From Rallus limicola (lineage: Eukaryota > Chordata > Aves > Gruiformes > Rallidae), in NCBI GenBank assembly GCA_022605955.1, contig JAKCOZ010000022.1, positions 434,001-498,000 of the forward strand: DNA of 64,000 nucleotides, given 5' to 3'. Position numbers and translations under genes: made by a program. Positions 49,599 to 62,100 of this stretch are shown in pieces (the stretch's first letter is position 1; every line of letters begins with the position of its first letter). The notes beneath the pieces are model-generated. The model saw only the letters and a program-made list of their open reading frames with translations, ran no database searches and was not told the DNA's origin.

Positions 49599-49988
49599 GA
49601 AGTGGCCAAAACCCCCATTCCCCCAGTCCCTGCCCCTCCCTGAGCCACAGTATGGGGAAGAAGGGAGTAAAATCCTGACTGAAGTGCAGTCTGCTGAGAA
49701 GGGAGCGGTGGGGGAAGGTGCTTTAAGATCTGGTCACACTTCTCATCACCCGACTCTGGTGTCACTGGGGGTGCAGGGCAGGGCCAGCAATTTGAGAATT
49801 TCCTTTCCTTCACTCTGTGTTGAGTCTGTTCTGCCCATGACACTGGTTGCAGAATGATCTCTCCCTGGCCTTATCTGCACTCCTGAGCCTCACAATATGT
49901 ATTTTTTCCCCTGTCCAGCCAAAAAGGACAGTGACAGAGCAGCTTTGGTGGGTGTCTGGCCTCCAGCCAGGGCCAAACCAGCACACAC
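49599..49988 (+). mobile_element. ERV LTR, 3' part
   Basis: A GC-richer island whose end region matches the R/U5 of a bird ERV LTR on the plus strand: GATCTCTCCCTGGCCTTATC near 49856, then TTTTTTCCCCTGTCCAGCC, AGCAGCTTTGGTGGGTGTCT and CCAGCCAGGGCCAAACCAGCAC. The complement starts TGTGCTGGTTTGGCCCTGGC, like other LTR ends of this group. The upstream part contains CCCCCAGTCCCTGCCCCTCC and GTGGGGGAAGGTGCTTTAAG, also LTR-like. The U3 side fades near 49599. The 139-codon plus-strand frame over it is an accident of the LTR. Confidence 0.68.
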
Positions 49989-52900
49989 AAGACACAACTT
50001 CCATGAGCATACAAAATAGTTTCCCTTGATTTAAAAATAAAATTTAAAAAAAAAAAGTCTTGAAAACCCGTCACTTTATATATTTCAGAAATGTAGTCAT
50101 TGATTAAAGTATTCTATACTTAATTCTGTGCAATCAGCAGAATTACCATTACTCATAACATCCTTCACTCTGAATCACAAAATGCTAAGGCTATGAAAAA
50201 ATTAAGTTTGTATTGGCTTTTAAGCATTAATGCTAAAATAAACACTTCAGCAATAAACATTTCAGCTAAGTGGCATTCCAATCTTTCCCATAACCTGAGG
50301 AAAAGTAAATGCTCATGAACTGTTTTCAGGGATTTTGCCCACATATGAGAGGAGTTAGAATTGCAAAAAGTTCTGTTCATCCACTTTTCCATTAAAACTG
50401 ACAGGCACTGCAGTTTTTCCCAAAGCTTAAGTCTCTCCATTCGATGCTGATGTCAGCCCTTCAGTGAGTTTATAAAGTTCTAAATAAAAAATAATAAATC
50501 TGGAAGTTCTACGGACATACCTTTTTTTAAGACTTTTCACTTGCCTGCCAGGAAGAAAATCTTCCCAAATTGCTTGATCATTGCTCTGCATATTTTCTCT
50601 TGAAACCCTGGTTCAATAGTTTAAAGCAGAGCATTTTCACCATTTGAAATTTTAGACAAATATACACTAAAGGAATTTTAAAAAAACAAAACTGTAGAAA
50701 TACACTCAAGAAATGTGAATTACTTATATCCCTTTTTATATTAAACTACTTTATCATTTTTGAACTGCCCAGTACCAGTAAAATCTCAGAAACTTAACAC
50801 CTACACTGGAAATACAAATCTGGAATAAAATGTGGGGTTTAACCCATTCGAGAACCAGCAATGGCAGGCGTGGCTGTGGAAGCCCCTCTCTGTGTAGGCA
50901 GACACAAATCCTACGCAACCATCTATCCCAGGGGCTACCAGGCCAGTTTCAGGCAAACAGAACAGCTGCTGCTTCACATCAACAGCATTAGAATTAAACC
51001 CTTAAGGTGAGAAGGTACTTTAGGGCTTCAGTGATGAGGTCCTAAAGGAGGACTGCAGTGAACTCTGCAAACATGGCAAGAAAACTTCATTCTTTCATTT
51101 TCCTTGCCATGGAAAATGAAGATGAGAAGACTCTGTGATAAGAGAATTGTTCTCTAGGTTATTTTGCAAATCTTCCCAGAATTCAATTCTCAAATCTAAT
51201 CTAACCCTGTGATTTCAACTCCCAACAATTCTTAAACAAAAAGTTTACAAAATGGAGTGCATACATTGTTTTTAATTATTTTACAATTACCTAGTTTGAA
51301 GTTAATTACATCCTCAGTCAGGACAACCCAGTTCACTACCACTAATTTACCTCAATTATTCAAATGGATTTCATTGATTTTTAATGCATTACTCAAATGC
51401 AAATATAGATCAAGCCTGATGTTTTCCTTTTGCAAGAGAAAGACCGCTTATGATTTGCATAACTTTGTGAAGGCTTTTCTTCATTAAAAATAATGACAAC
51501 AAATTTTAAATGGACTTGCTATTAATAAAATGCTTTTTTTTTTTTTTCTTTTCCCTTCTTTTTTAAATATTCCAGGCTCAAAGCTCAACCTTGCAAGTAG
51601 CTGAGAACTCTTGGCAGAGCCCACTAACAGTGGCAGAGTACCATCTTTCCTTCACAGTGGTTTTTAACTTGTTCCGTTTGTGGAAGATAATAAATTTTTC
51701 AGTGGAGAGGAAGCCCTTGTATAGCAAATGTAGGCATCCTGAGCACAAGAATGGTTTACAGACATTTTATTGTATGTTCCTTACAACAGCCTGCAGACAG
51801 ACAGAAAACCATTCTGCAGAAACTCAGCAGCATGCAACTTTGATTTCTAACTCTCTGGGGAAAAAAGCAATACTTGCATAGAACCCAACCCCAATGTCCA
51901 GCTCTATTGATGACTCAGATAAATCCCATTGAATTCATTTGGTTTCATTATGCCAGAATTCTCATTTGTGGCGCGAGGGTAATTCATGAAGCAGAGATCC
52001 TGTACTGAACAGCACTGCCAAAGAGGCAAGTGCTACTATTGATGAATTAACTGTGGCAACAGATGCTTAAAAACAAAAACAAGATTTAAAAAATTCAAAG
52101 CTTGCTCTAGAAACAGTGTTCCATTCACCGGGATCTGCATTAGCACTTTGATAACAAATCCAACAAACTCTGCATTTCTTTAGAGGGAACAGAGAACAGC
52201 TTGTCTCCACAGCTATTATAATTACCACCAAACTGCACTGGAAACTTGGCAATTTTGAATTTCATAACACCCATGACTGACACTCCTAATTAATACTATT
52301 GTTTTTCCCCTCTGGCTGGGTTTCCTGAATGCCAACCTGCAGAGCGTACACTAAAAGCAGGCGTTACAGAGAAGAACATCAGTGTTAATCGCCAGCACAA
52401 ATACATTCAATGCCTCAGTAAAGAGTCCAGAACAGAGCGGCATTCCTGCAAGTCATGGATCAGCATTCCTGCACGTCATGGATCCTTGCAGTCTGATCAT
52501 CATTATCTTCCTACACTACTAAGATGATAATCTTCCTCCTCCTGCGTCCTTGCCCCTGAATTTCAGTGCTGCAGTGGCTAAAGTGAGTTACCACCGCTCC
52601 TTGTCATCCTGCTTTGAAATTTGTACCTGAAAGAACCTTCCAGAAAAGGAAAGCAAAAACTGCCTAATGAAGACACAATGTAAAACATGCTGCTGGTTAG
52701 TCTCCAAGTAATTCCAGTACCTTTTTTTTTTTTTCATTTTTGTTGTGTTAGTGCAGATCTAAGGCCAGGAAAACTCATTACAGTCACGCATTTCATTCAC
52801 GTTGGTTCACGCTGGGCACATCTGTAAAACGCAGCAGAGATCAGGGGTCTCCAGGGTCTCTCAACCAACTCCAGACACAGACTCAGCACATTCCAAAGTA

Positions 52901-55900
52901 ACATCAGCACCAAGCTGGCATCTCCCTGCACTTCATTTACAAGCAGAGCTGGTACTTATTTCTGCATAGCACTGTACTGAAGGGTATCTCTAAGATATTA
53001 ATGGTTACTGAATTTATGGGCAGAGAATTTGTGGCAAGATAAAAAAGTGTTTAATTCATAAAAAAATTACTTGAGAAATGCTATCCTTGCGTTTTTACCT
53101 TTCATTTTGAAAAAGTTTCTTAATGCAGTTGGGGAAACAGGAGAGAAAGGGAGTAAGAGGGATAATGTGAAAAGTATCTAAAAGGCCTACTGGAGATGGT
53201 CAGAAAACTATTGCTTTTAGAAATGCTGTACTGATTTGGCTTCACAAACAGTCCAAAACACGTTACTTTTAAGGTGAATCCAAAGCATCCTACAAACCCA
53301 CAATGTCTTAGTTTGCCCACCCCAAAGCCAGATAAACCAGAATTATTTCTATCTTTACTTGTGCCAAGCTGCACAAGTTGGGTTTAATTTCCCACACAGA
53401 CTTCCAGCAGGCCAGACATTAACGCCTCTAAGTTTTAGACCCAAAATTTAGCATATTGGTTTTGACAGATTTAAGTTGAAATAAAATTAAAACCAACATA
53501 GCTGTGTCTCCACCATACACATTCTATATACTGATCAAAAATGTCTGAAGCAGAATACTCAAAATACAACTAATATTGACTTGATACAAGTAACAACCAC
53601 TATCAACATCCAGAAGCATGTAATGCAGATGATGCACTTGACCACACGTATTTCATCTCTAAATTGGACAGCTCTTCAATGCTAGATCCATGGTCACAGA
53701 TCTCCCAGTAAAATAAATGTAATAAAAAAATGTATTACTGTCTCTTGGAACTCGTACTCTAAAGAGTTAAATACATTTCTAGCTACAGTGAACTGGAAAG
53801 GACTGTAAAGCATTTAAATAGAGATTTAGAGACTTAAGTTTAAACATTGGATGATGGAAGCGTGTATGGAAATCTCACTGTCTTCTGTGGAAACTCTGCA
53901 GACTGCTTTCAAATTTCTCACTTACATGAGAACCAACAAAACCAAAATAGAATAGCATGGCTTGGAAATGATGGATGCAACTGTGTGAGTCTGTGCTGCA
54001 GGACTATTCACTGAAACTAATCTACGTATGATTGATTGCAAAATCTGTTCTTTTGTAGATTGCACAGAAAATGGGGTTTTTTTTCTAGCCCATGGAAATG
54101 TTAAAGATATCGAAATGTGCTTGCTTACTGAGTCTCAGAAAAATGTCACAATTTTCAATGCACCAAATTTGTCAGTTTAAGTCAATCAGTATGCTTTGTT
54201 AAATAGTTTTGATAGGCTTCTGAGTTATACTGCACTTTCTCTTTTTTTAAACATGTTTCTAAATTGAAATGAAATTTCAAAACAGAATAATTAAATCAAC
54301 TTGGGGGGAAAAAAGGTGTGGTTTGAAAAATCCATAGAATAAAGTGGATGCTTTCACAACTTCAGAACTTTTCTCTGAAGCTTCTGAGTTGGGAGAATTA
54401 CTGTAGCACACTCTCGCTTGTTTATGGTTTCCAGTTCTGCAAGTTGTTTTTTTTAGTAAAAATGCCTTTACAAAAATTTCTACACACATCTTTTTGCTTG
54501 ACTTTCAAATCATATAGGGAAGTAGAAGGATGCCATATACACTTAACCCCCCGCAACTGCTTTATACCTTGCAAAAACGCAGCAGTGTCCAATACAGATT
54601 TTGGTTTGGACCCTTTCCTGTTATCACAAGGTCATTCAGTCAGTACAGCATCTGAAGACTCAAAGCCTGTGCATATCAGAAGTCTTTTTTTTTTTGTTTA
54701 GTCTGCAATGTCATCTTCATCAAAGTCTGAAAAGAGCTTGGAAGAGGCTGCAGTCCCCTGGTAGCCCTGTGCTTGGAGGTGTGTGGTTTGAGAAATGCTT
54801 TTATTGGGAAAAGTGTCACAAAAATTTCTTTATAAACTTTCATCAGGTTCCATGCTCTGGTATCAATTCATTCCCAGAAACATTGGCGGCTTGAGTATCT
54901 CTTGTAAAACTCTGACAGCCCTGAGCATGTGGCAGTTCTAATGATATTTGTCTTATCCCTTTCACCTCGTGACACATTTTACCCTCATCCTTCGCTCTTG
55001 ATATTGCCACATCCACAGTCCCCTTTCTGCAAATTCCTCTGAAAAACCCAGCGCAGCTGACAGCAGCCGCTCTCTTTCCTTTCTCTTTGGATGTGCTGTG
55101 GGAGATGTACTTCTCCATGGCAGAGACAGACTGTCCCTTAAGACCTCTTTGGTGACTAGATCACAACAAGAATGACAGACCTGACACTGGGGACAAGAAC
55201 ATATATTTTCATTGGGTTCTGGAGAAAATATTTGTAATTCAAAAGCATTCTTTTTTTGATTTGGCTGAGACAGAGACCAGACTCCGTAGTCCGGGATTTA
55301 TTGCCTTAAAGATTTAAAGACAGTGCAATACTAAATTAAAAACAAAACAAGCAAATAAAAAACCTCCCACCCAAAAAAATCCCTAACATAAAAACAAACC
55401 CAAAGTTAAATTAAAGCGTAACACCAGTAATGAAACAAACCATTAACAACAATAATCTGATCCTTTTGCCCTTTCTGCTTTTCCCTGGTGTTCTCTACGT
55501 TTTGTTTTTTATTTGCCTCTAGTTGTTCTTTCAAACACTATTCCTTCCATTCATTCTGGTGGGAGTTTTCATGTATTTATCCAAAGGCATATGAAGAATA
55601 AGCTTTTTTTACCTCTTGCCATTTGTCTTCTTTCAATAAAGTGAAACTCTGTATATGGAAAATGTCTGTAGTCAAAAGCACAATGTTTTCAGCAATGAGT
55701 TGGGAAAAATATCTTTACCCATTTAGATAAAGATGAATAAGAGAAGGTTATGGTTTTCAGAGAAAAATGCTGTTTCTCAGTTTTACAGTGCTAGTTGTAT
55801 GGTGAGGAGAGGGTGAAAATTCACAGGCCACTGAGATTCCTACAGGGATAAGGAGGCTGCTCGGATTACACTAGACTGCAGGTAAAGCCTGTGCTAACTC

Positions 55901-58675
55901 CAGGGAGAAGGTGTAGAGTTACCTGGCAAGGGCAGGAAGTTTTTCATTGTAACATCATAAACATCTCCACCAGATAGACTGATGTTGGAGAAGAAATAGG
56001 GTAAAACAACAGGATAAAAAGGAATATTTTTCCATGAGAAATAAAAGATACTATCAAAGGAGAAGAAATGTACAGAAGTGCAGGAGATGACCAAGACACA
56101 GACCTAAGTCACAAAAGACAGCACAAGATGATTCCAGTAAAGATCCATGCAGACCTGAGCTTCAACTTTTCTAGCTTTGTGGAAGAACACAAGTATAAAA
56201 CTGTGCTTATTGATAACTGAAAATCAGGGCTTAGAAGGCCAAATGTTTTTCTCAGTACACGGATCCAAACCTGTAGTTTACCTGACTGCTAGACAGACAT
56301 TTTAACAGGACACTTTCAGCAGTAATCACGGCACAGTAACAAGGGACACTGCAACCCACCTTAGGAATCACCTGCAGAAAGCAATGAAGCACAAGTACGA
56401 CCCACCCGATGAACACTGCCCTAACTCAGAGTCTCATCTGTAAGCCAAAAATGTGCCACATGGATTTTATTTTTTTTTATATAGACGAGCATTTAAAATG
56501 CTAATACAAACAGCATGCAGAGAAACATGAGTGCTTCTGAAACACCACAGCATTTCAGAAGTGCAGGGAAGCTCTCGCAGGTTTTTGGGTAGGTATGTAT
56601 TGAACCTGCTGCACATGTTAAAAGCGGTATCAGTTGCAGAGTCATGTTCAGGGTGCAGCTTTGCTCAGCTCTGGCTAAACCCTCGACTTTCTTACCCATT
56701 ATACTTCACAGATCCTGTATTAAACTCCTTCCACCTCCAAATGCTGGTTACAATCCTGTTTTCATTTGCCTGGGCTTCAGGTGCAGCAATACATACGGTC
56801 AGCTTGGTGTCTCTTACTGTATATTATACTCTGTATCATCTTTCTAGATATACCCTGTTCCTTTCAGTCTCATTCACCCTTGCTGGCACTGTTCATATCT
56901 CATGAGATAATCTGTGACAATTTACAGATGCTTGCTTTATCAGCTCAGGTTCACATAGTTATTTCAAGCACATTCTCTGCATTGTGTATGTAAAAATTAA
57001 CAAACTATAGTAAAAAAACATGTGTTAGTTTCGAATACAGCAAAGACATGAACACAAGTTTACTTCACAGTCTGACAGAGAAGGAAAAAAAGAACAAAGA
57101 TCAAAATACTATGAATATTACTTAATGACAAAAAGTACTTGTAAAAACCTAAACAGTAGCTACAAACTTGTTCAAGTATACATTACCGCACTTCAGGACA
57201 AATGTGCCTCAGACATGGGAGCCATTATTTTGCTTTATTTTTAGACCAGTGTTCTTATGCATATGTCAGTTATCATAACACAGACTGATGGTCAGGTCTA
57301 GACTGTCACCATGTTCAACAGTGTTTCCTTCAAAAAGCTCCATTGTGGGATATGACAGTTAAACACTCTCTGCTCTCATAACAACTGCACTTTGAGGAAG
57401 AATTGGGCTTTTAAGAATTACCTGTTTAATATATCCCTTTTGAAAGTACCTATTTCAAAAAAAAAACTTAGAGAGAAGCAATTGCGTTGATAGGGATCAT
57501 TTCATCTATGTTCAGCAGTATTGAGAGCTGTGCTGCCATGGGAATTACGGTTCTTCATGGCTAATCACAAGAGCAGTAGTAGCATGGGTCTCTATTCATG
57601 AGAAGAGACTGTTCATCCTGAAGAGGTTTGACTACCTTGAGAGCCAGAAAGAAATGCATTCATAAATTCAGTACCACAAACCGGGAGACAAATTAGCTAC
57701 AGCTCCTAATTTCCACTTGGAAAAAAATAAAACTATAGGAAACCCCTAATTAAGCTTCTTCCCCTAATTGAGTAAGTTCATCCTCAAATAAAATAAGGCA
57801 GCCCACAACCATTAGTAAGTATAGATCACAACCTGTATGCAAGTGACACTTCAACTCATTCCTTTCCACAAAGCCTACAGGAGGCTCCAGCCAACTGCCT
57901 GAGCTGATGCACTGCTGCTACCCAGCCTTCAAAAGAGCATCAGATTTAATTTTCACCGACAGACATTAAAGCAAGCTTTTTAAGTGGAATATGAGGAATC
58001 ACTACTGGAAAGTAGGACAGGTATATCAGGGGATCTAAATGCAGGTCTGTTCCTTCTCAGGAGCCTGGTTTGAAAATTTTACCCTTTGCTTTTCTTCGTG
58101 TCTTTCATAGTACATCATAAAAATAGTCTTACGTGGTAGAACTGCTTTAGAATTAAAGACTGGTATTTCTGCTCTCTTGCTCATGCACTGCCCAATAAAT
58201 AATCACAAATGTTTGTTACTCTTTCCACTTTATTAGTGGGATCATGCCCAGTTCAGGAGAACATTGCAAATAATTATAACTCACAGTTCATCACCCCACC
58301 TGTCCTCATCTTTCCTCAGCCTCTTCCATTGCTTTTTGTTCCCTCCTGACTGCCAGCTGCTGGTACAGATGTCACTTCCTGGCAGATGTCTTCACAAACC
58401 CCACAATTAGTATCTACCCACAGAGGAGACCGTGACAGAGGTGACTGCACAAATCCAGACTTCAAAGTACAAGAGGCTAAATAAGATTCTCTTGCTCCCT
58501 GCACATCGGTTTACTTGATGTAAATTTCTTGTAGGTGATGGTTTCATCATCATTGTTCTTTTTAAAATAAAAGAATAAGCCAAATAACTCCTTTTAAAAC
58601 AGGCGCACAGTAATGTATTAAAGAGGGATATGGAAGTCAACCCTACAGCCAAGAGCAACACACAACAAGAAGAAT
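49989..58675. other. Unassigned AT-rich DNA
   Basis: About 8.7 kb with no named element. Frames reach 124 codons (56531-56905 plus) and 117 codons (54348-54701 plus) without motifs. A 91-codon minus-strand frame at 54843-55118 has a mixed charged composition but is not recognisable. T-runs lie at 51534-51547 and 52722-52734, and a 23-bp tandem duplication at 52441-52486. The patch 51255-51490 is rich in TAAT and ATGCAAAT motifs; see findings. Confidence 0.5.
52441..52486 (+). repeat. 23-bp tandem duplication
   Basis: CATTCCTGCAAGTCATGGAT at 52441 recurs as CATTCCTGCACGTCATGGAT at 52464, with one internal difference. The preceding GCGG and following CCTTG differ, so exactly two units are present. 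Confidence 0.9.
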
Positions 58676-59165
58676 GGAAGGGCTGTGGTCAGTCCATAGC
58701 AGCTTCTGACTCCTCACACTTCTCCAAGCTCCTGACTCCTTCCAGAGGCTGCAAGACAAACCCAGCCCTGCATGGAAGGGTCTGCCCCACCACAGCTCTC
58801 CAGGGGCTGCCCTTTTCTTCAGATGACACCCACCTGCCCTGGCACAGGGTCCTCCGTGCACTCCCATGTAAATCCCTGCTTCTCCGGAGAATCCCCACGC
58901 GTCAGGGGAACCTCTGCTGTGGCACCTGCAGCCCTTCTTGCCCTCTTACCTGGCTGATCACAGGGCTGGGGTTCTCCTCTCTGGGGAAAGCCGTCTGCAC
59001 ATGGATTTGCCCCTTCTTACATCAGAAACCGAGGTCTGGCACAGGGCAGCCCGGTCTCTCCTCACCAAGGCCTCCCCCAGCTCCCCGGTTACCAAGCATT
59101 CCCATGGACACCGGATACAGAGCCGCCCATCCTGCCAGGCCACCCCAGGAGCAAAGGCTTCTGCT
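58676..59165 (-). mobile_element. Probable ERV LTR internal part (GC-rich)
   Basis: A roughly 490-bp block of clearly higher GC and CpG than its surroundings. Blocks resemble the GC-rich middle of a bird ERV LTR: GGGCTGTGGTCAGTCCATAG at about 58680, GACTCCTCACACTTCTCC, ACACCCACCTGCCCTGGCAC near 58827, GGGTCCTCCGTGCACTCC, and GAACCTCTGCTGTGGCACCT near 58909. In the family as I recall it, this text is on the strand opposite the LTR sense, giving minus. The 179-codon plus-strand frame (58630-59169) spans the whole block and is proline/serine-rich with no domain, so it is not called as a gene. No LTR ends are visible. A decayed unrelated GC-rich sequence is the alternative. Confidence 0.48.
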
Positions 59166-62100
59166 TTGAGCTGTGAGAGACCATAGTATAACTGTAACTA
59201 AACAGGAGGTGAGAGGTGAATACAAAATCTACAATATTCCACTGTGCTGAAGTTCTGATCTTGCTCTATTTTAAACCATCACTGCTCCCTGAACATCCGC
59301 GCTAGTGTAAGAAACTATGATACCAACAAGCCCTGTATCACTACAAGAGCTTTAATGTTTTAATGAGGTTCAAAACATTACCTTTCTCAGCATTTGAAAA
59401 TATGGAAATAATTAAGCCTGATTTTCTTCAAAGCTTTCCAGCCTCCTAATGAGGTCTAATGAATTCAGCATGGAAAATTTAAAGACAGGTGCCTTTGCAT
59501 TAGGAGGCCACAAATGGCACCTGCAAGCCTTTCCCTCAAGAAAGCTAAGAACAGCCTTGGTGCTGCTCCCCCAGCTCCAGCTGCCATGCCAAATAAACAC
59601 AGGGCGCTGTGCAACACCCACACCGGGCCCAGCCCTGGCCTCCACACACTGCCTATCACAAGTACTGAGATATTCTTGTAACATACATGCAGTTCCTGAT
59701 TGTTAGTTCAATGTAGACTGCAGGTTGCTAGGATTGTTTTTATCCTTTTGGTTGAGAGTCTGCAGTAAAAGTGTTGCAGGAGAGACTCCCAGCTGCTGCT
59801 CTGCAGAGGAATACATCACCACAGTGTGCACACAGGCTGAGGTCACATAACGTTCTCACTACCACACAGGCAGAATCAGAAATGGTACTGCAGCTCAGAC
59901 GAGTCTTAAATCCAAGAGACTGCTCTCCTCCTTCAAAGTGAGTAGGTGAGCTCCTTCCCCACAATGCAAGACTTGGTTTTTGACCCCAGCCTTTTCCTCT
60001 GAGCTAACAGATGTCCCAGAAATATGACTCAGGTTACACCAAGAGAATGGGATGAATTCAGCGAGAAGGATCTTGGAGTACAATGCCCTCGCTGCTGCAC
60101 AGGAGGTAATACAGATTGCCTAGGCCAGTTCACAGACCCACGGTGACAATGAGCTCAGCAATGAAGAAGCAATCTTGAGTGACCCTACAAATCCAGAACA
60201 GAGTCACTGTGAGTGGTTCGGTGGCTGTTGGTGCTCACCTCTATTTCAGCTGAACCCAAGGAATTTCCTTTTCTGCCTAGATGATGATCCCCAGTGTCTT
60301 ACTCTCATCTCACTGTTTTATACCAGGGAAGGAAATTTCTCAGCATTTATTTCTTCCTCTTAGCAAGCAAATGGACTAGTGAGAGCTCACAGGGAAAACA
60401 GATGTTAAAAATTGGTGCTGACACTCACAAACTATTTTGTTACCCATGACAGCAGCCCAAGGGAGTCTCCTGAGGAATCTCCTGAGGAATTTCTGGAGAA
60501 TACAGATATGGCTGGTCTCATTACTAATTACAAAAAGAATTATGCCCCTGCATTGTAGCCCCTATCCCTTAGCATGAGATCCCCATAGCTACAACCTTCT
60601 CAAATGACAACTAAAGGCACTCACACACAAAAGCCAAGCAAGGTCTTTTTCATTCTTTAAATCGGTTCTTTTCTCAGTTTCAAACTCATCTAACTTTCAT
60701 GCTTTGTTTGTCTCTGAGACCTATGTGCTTTCCTGCTTCATGCTCCCAATGCAAGGAAGAAAACTCCCTCACAGATATCAGTTCTCCAGGCCTCCGTGCC
60801 TATGACTTTGCAGGCAGCCCTTTCTGATCCACTCTGGGTATAGCGGGGTCCAGCTATTTACCTCCTGTATTCCCATGTCAGCATTTTACTCAGAGAAAAT
60901 CTCCAGCTTGCCTCAACCTAAAAGTTTCTAATTCTCCTCAAGCACTGAACACATACCTGCCCACCCACCTCTGACTTCTCATCTTGACCTACAGAAAGGT
61001 AAATGCATATTTACCTGAGGCAGTCAAAAAACACAGAAATGGAAAACAAGAGTTAAAATCTCAATTTAGTGATTTTTGTTGTATTATAAGTCCTTTTATT
61101 AAAAGAATTGGCTGTTTTAATCATAAATGACACCCACATAATATAAGACATTAAATATACCCAGCTTTCCTAAGGAGAAATACATCCATAATACCCAAAA
61201 GACAGTCACCCCCCTCCCCACAGTCCTAACCAGAAGACTCTTCTCCTCACTCTGTACAAACACCATGAGCAGCAGTAGCACCATGGTGGTTGTTGTGGCA
61301 CATTCCGTGCGCAGCTTCAGCTCTGGAAGGTGCAGTGGCTGAGTATGATTAATCAGAGTCTCTCTGCTGCAGGAGCCAATGGAAGGCACAGTGCTAAGCA
61401 TTTTTCAAAAATGAATAATAACCCAGGTACCTGGCACCTGCGTGTGAAGTGAAGCATTACAAACAAATGAGGAGTAATAGAGCTTACTGGGCATAAAATG
61501 TTATTGTTTTATAAAAAAAAGTGCAGAATAAGCAAACTAGAAGTAATCACCCTGAGCACTTCTACCAACTAAATAACCTTTAAACTTTCTGAGGTCCTAC
61601 AAAATAACATGATTGATTAGCATCTGCACAAGTCTATAAAGGGGAACAGGACATACATACTTAGAAATGATATTAGAATTTTAGTCCTGCCTTAGCTCTG
61701 TTACTGTTCAAATATTAAAACATTTAGTTAACTATTTTAATGGTCCATCTCTTGCTATTGTGTTTCCTGGGCTATTAAAGTGCTTGTAGAAATATTATTC
61801 AGGCTTTAGGTATTTGCCAAATTAATGTCTGGAGACTGCCAGGCATTTTAAAAAGAAATGCCAATTAATTGTTTCCTTATATTGCACATTATTTAATATA
61901 CTTTGCTAGAGATCCATCGTGCTAACAGTCCCCCCTGCTTGGAATTTTAAATAAAGAGCAAAAAAAAAGAACCTTTAAAGGAAACCAAGGCTGATGCATA
62001 TGCAGATGGCAGGCTTATGGCTGGACTGTAAGGTTAGCAGTCCTTGCATTTACTAGGTAAAACTTTGCCAATTTCTGATAGCCTATTTCCAGAGAGTTGG

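Noticed and set aside
53945..53990. CR1-like word AGAATAGCATGGCTTGGAA
   Set aside because: Only about 20 bases resemble the CR1 3' end and nothing follows in CR1 order.
54843..55118. 91-codon minus-strand frame with charged composition
   Set aside because: Looks protein-like but no homology I recognise, no acceptor/donor pair that I would trust, and length within chance.
55262..55325. Possible LTR polyadenylation-region text around TCCGGGATTTATTGCC
   Set aside because: Too short and without LTR ends or neighbouring LTR blocks.
58630..59169. 179-codon plus-strand frame, the longest in the window
   Set aside because: Lies on a GC-rich LTR-like block where stop codons are rare; translation is low-complexity Pro/Ser/Leu text without a domain.
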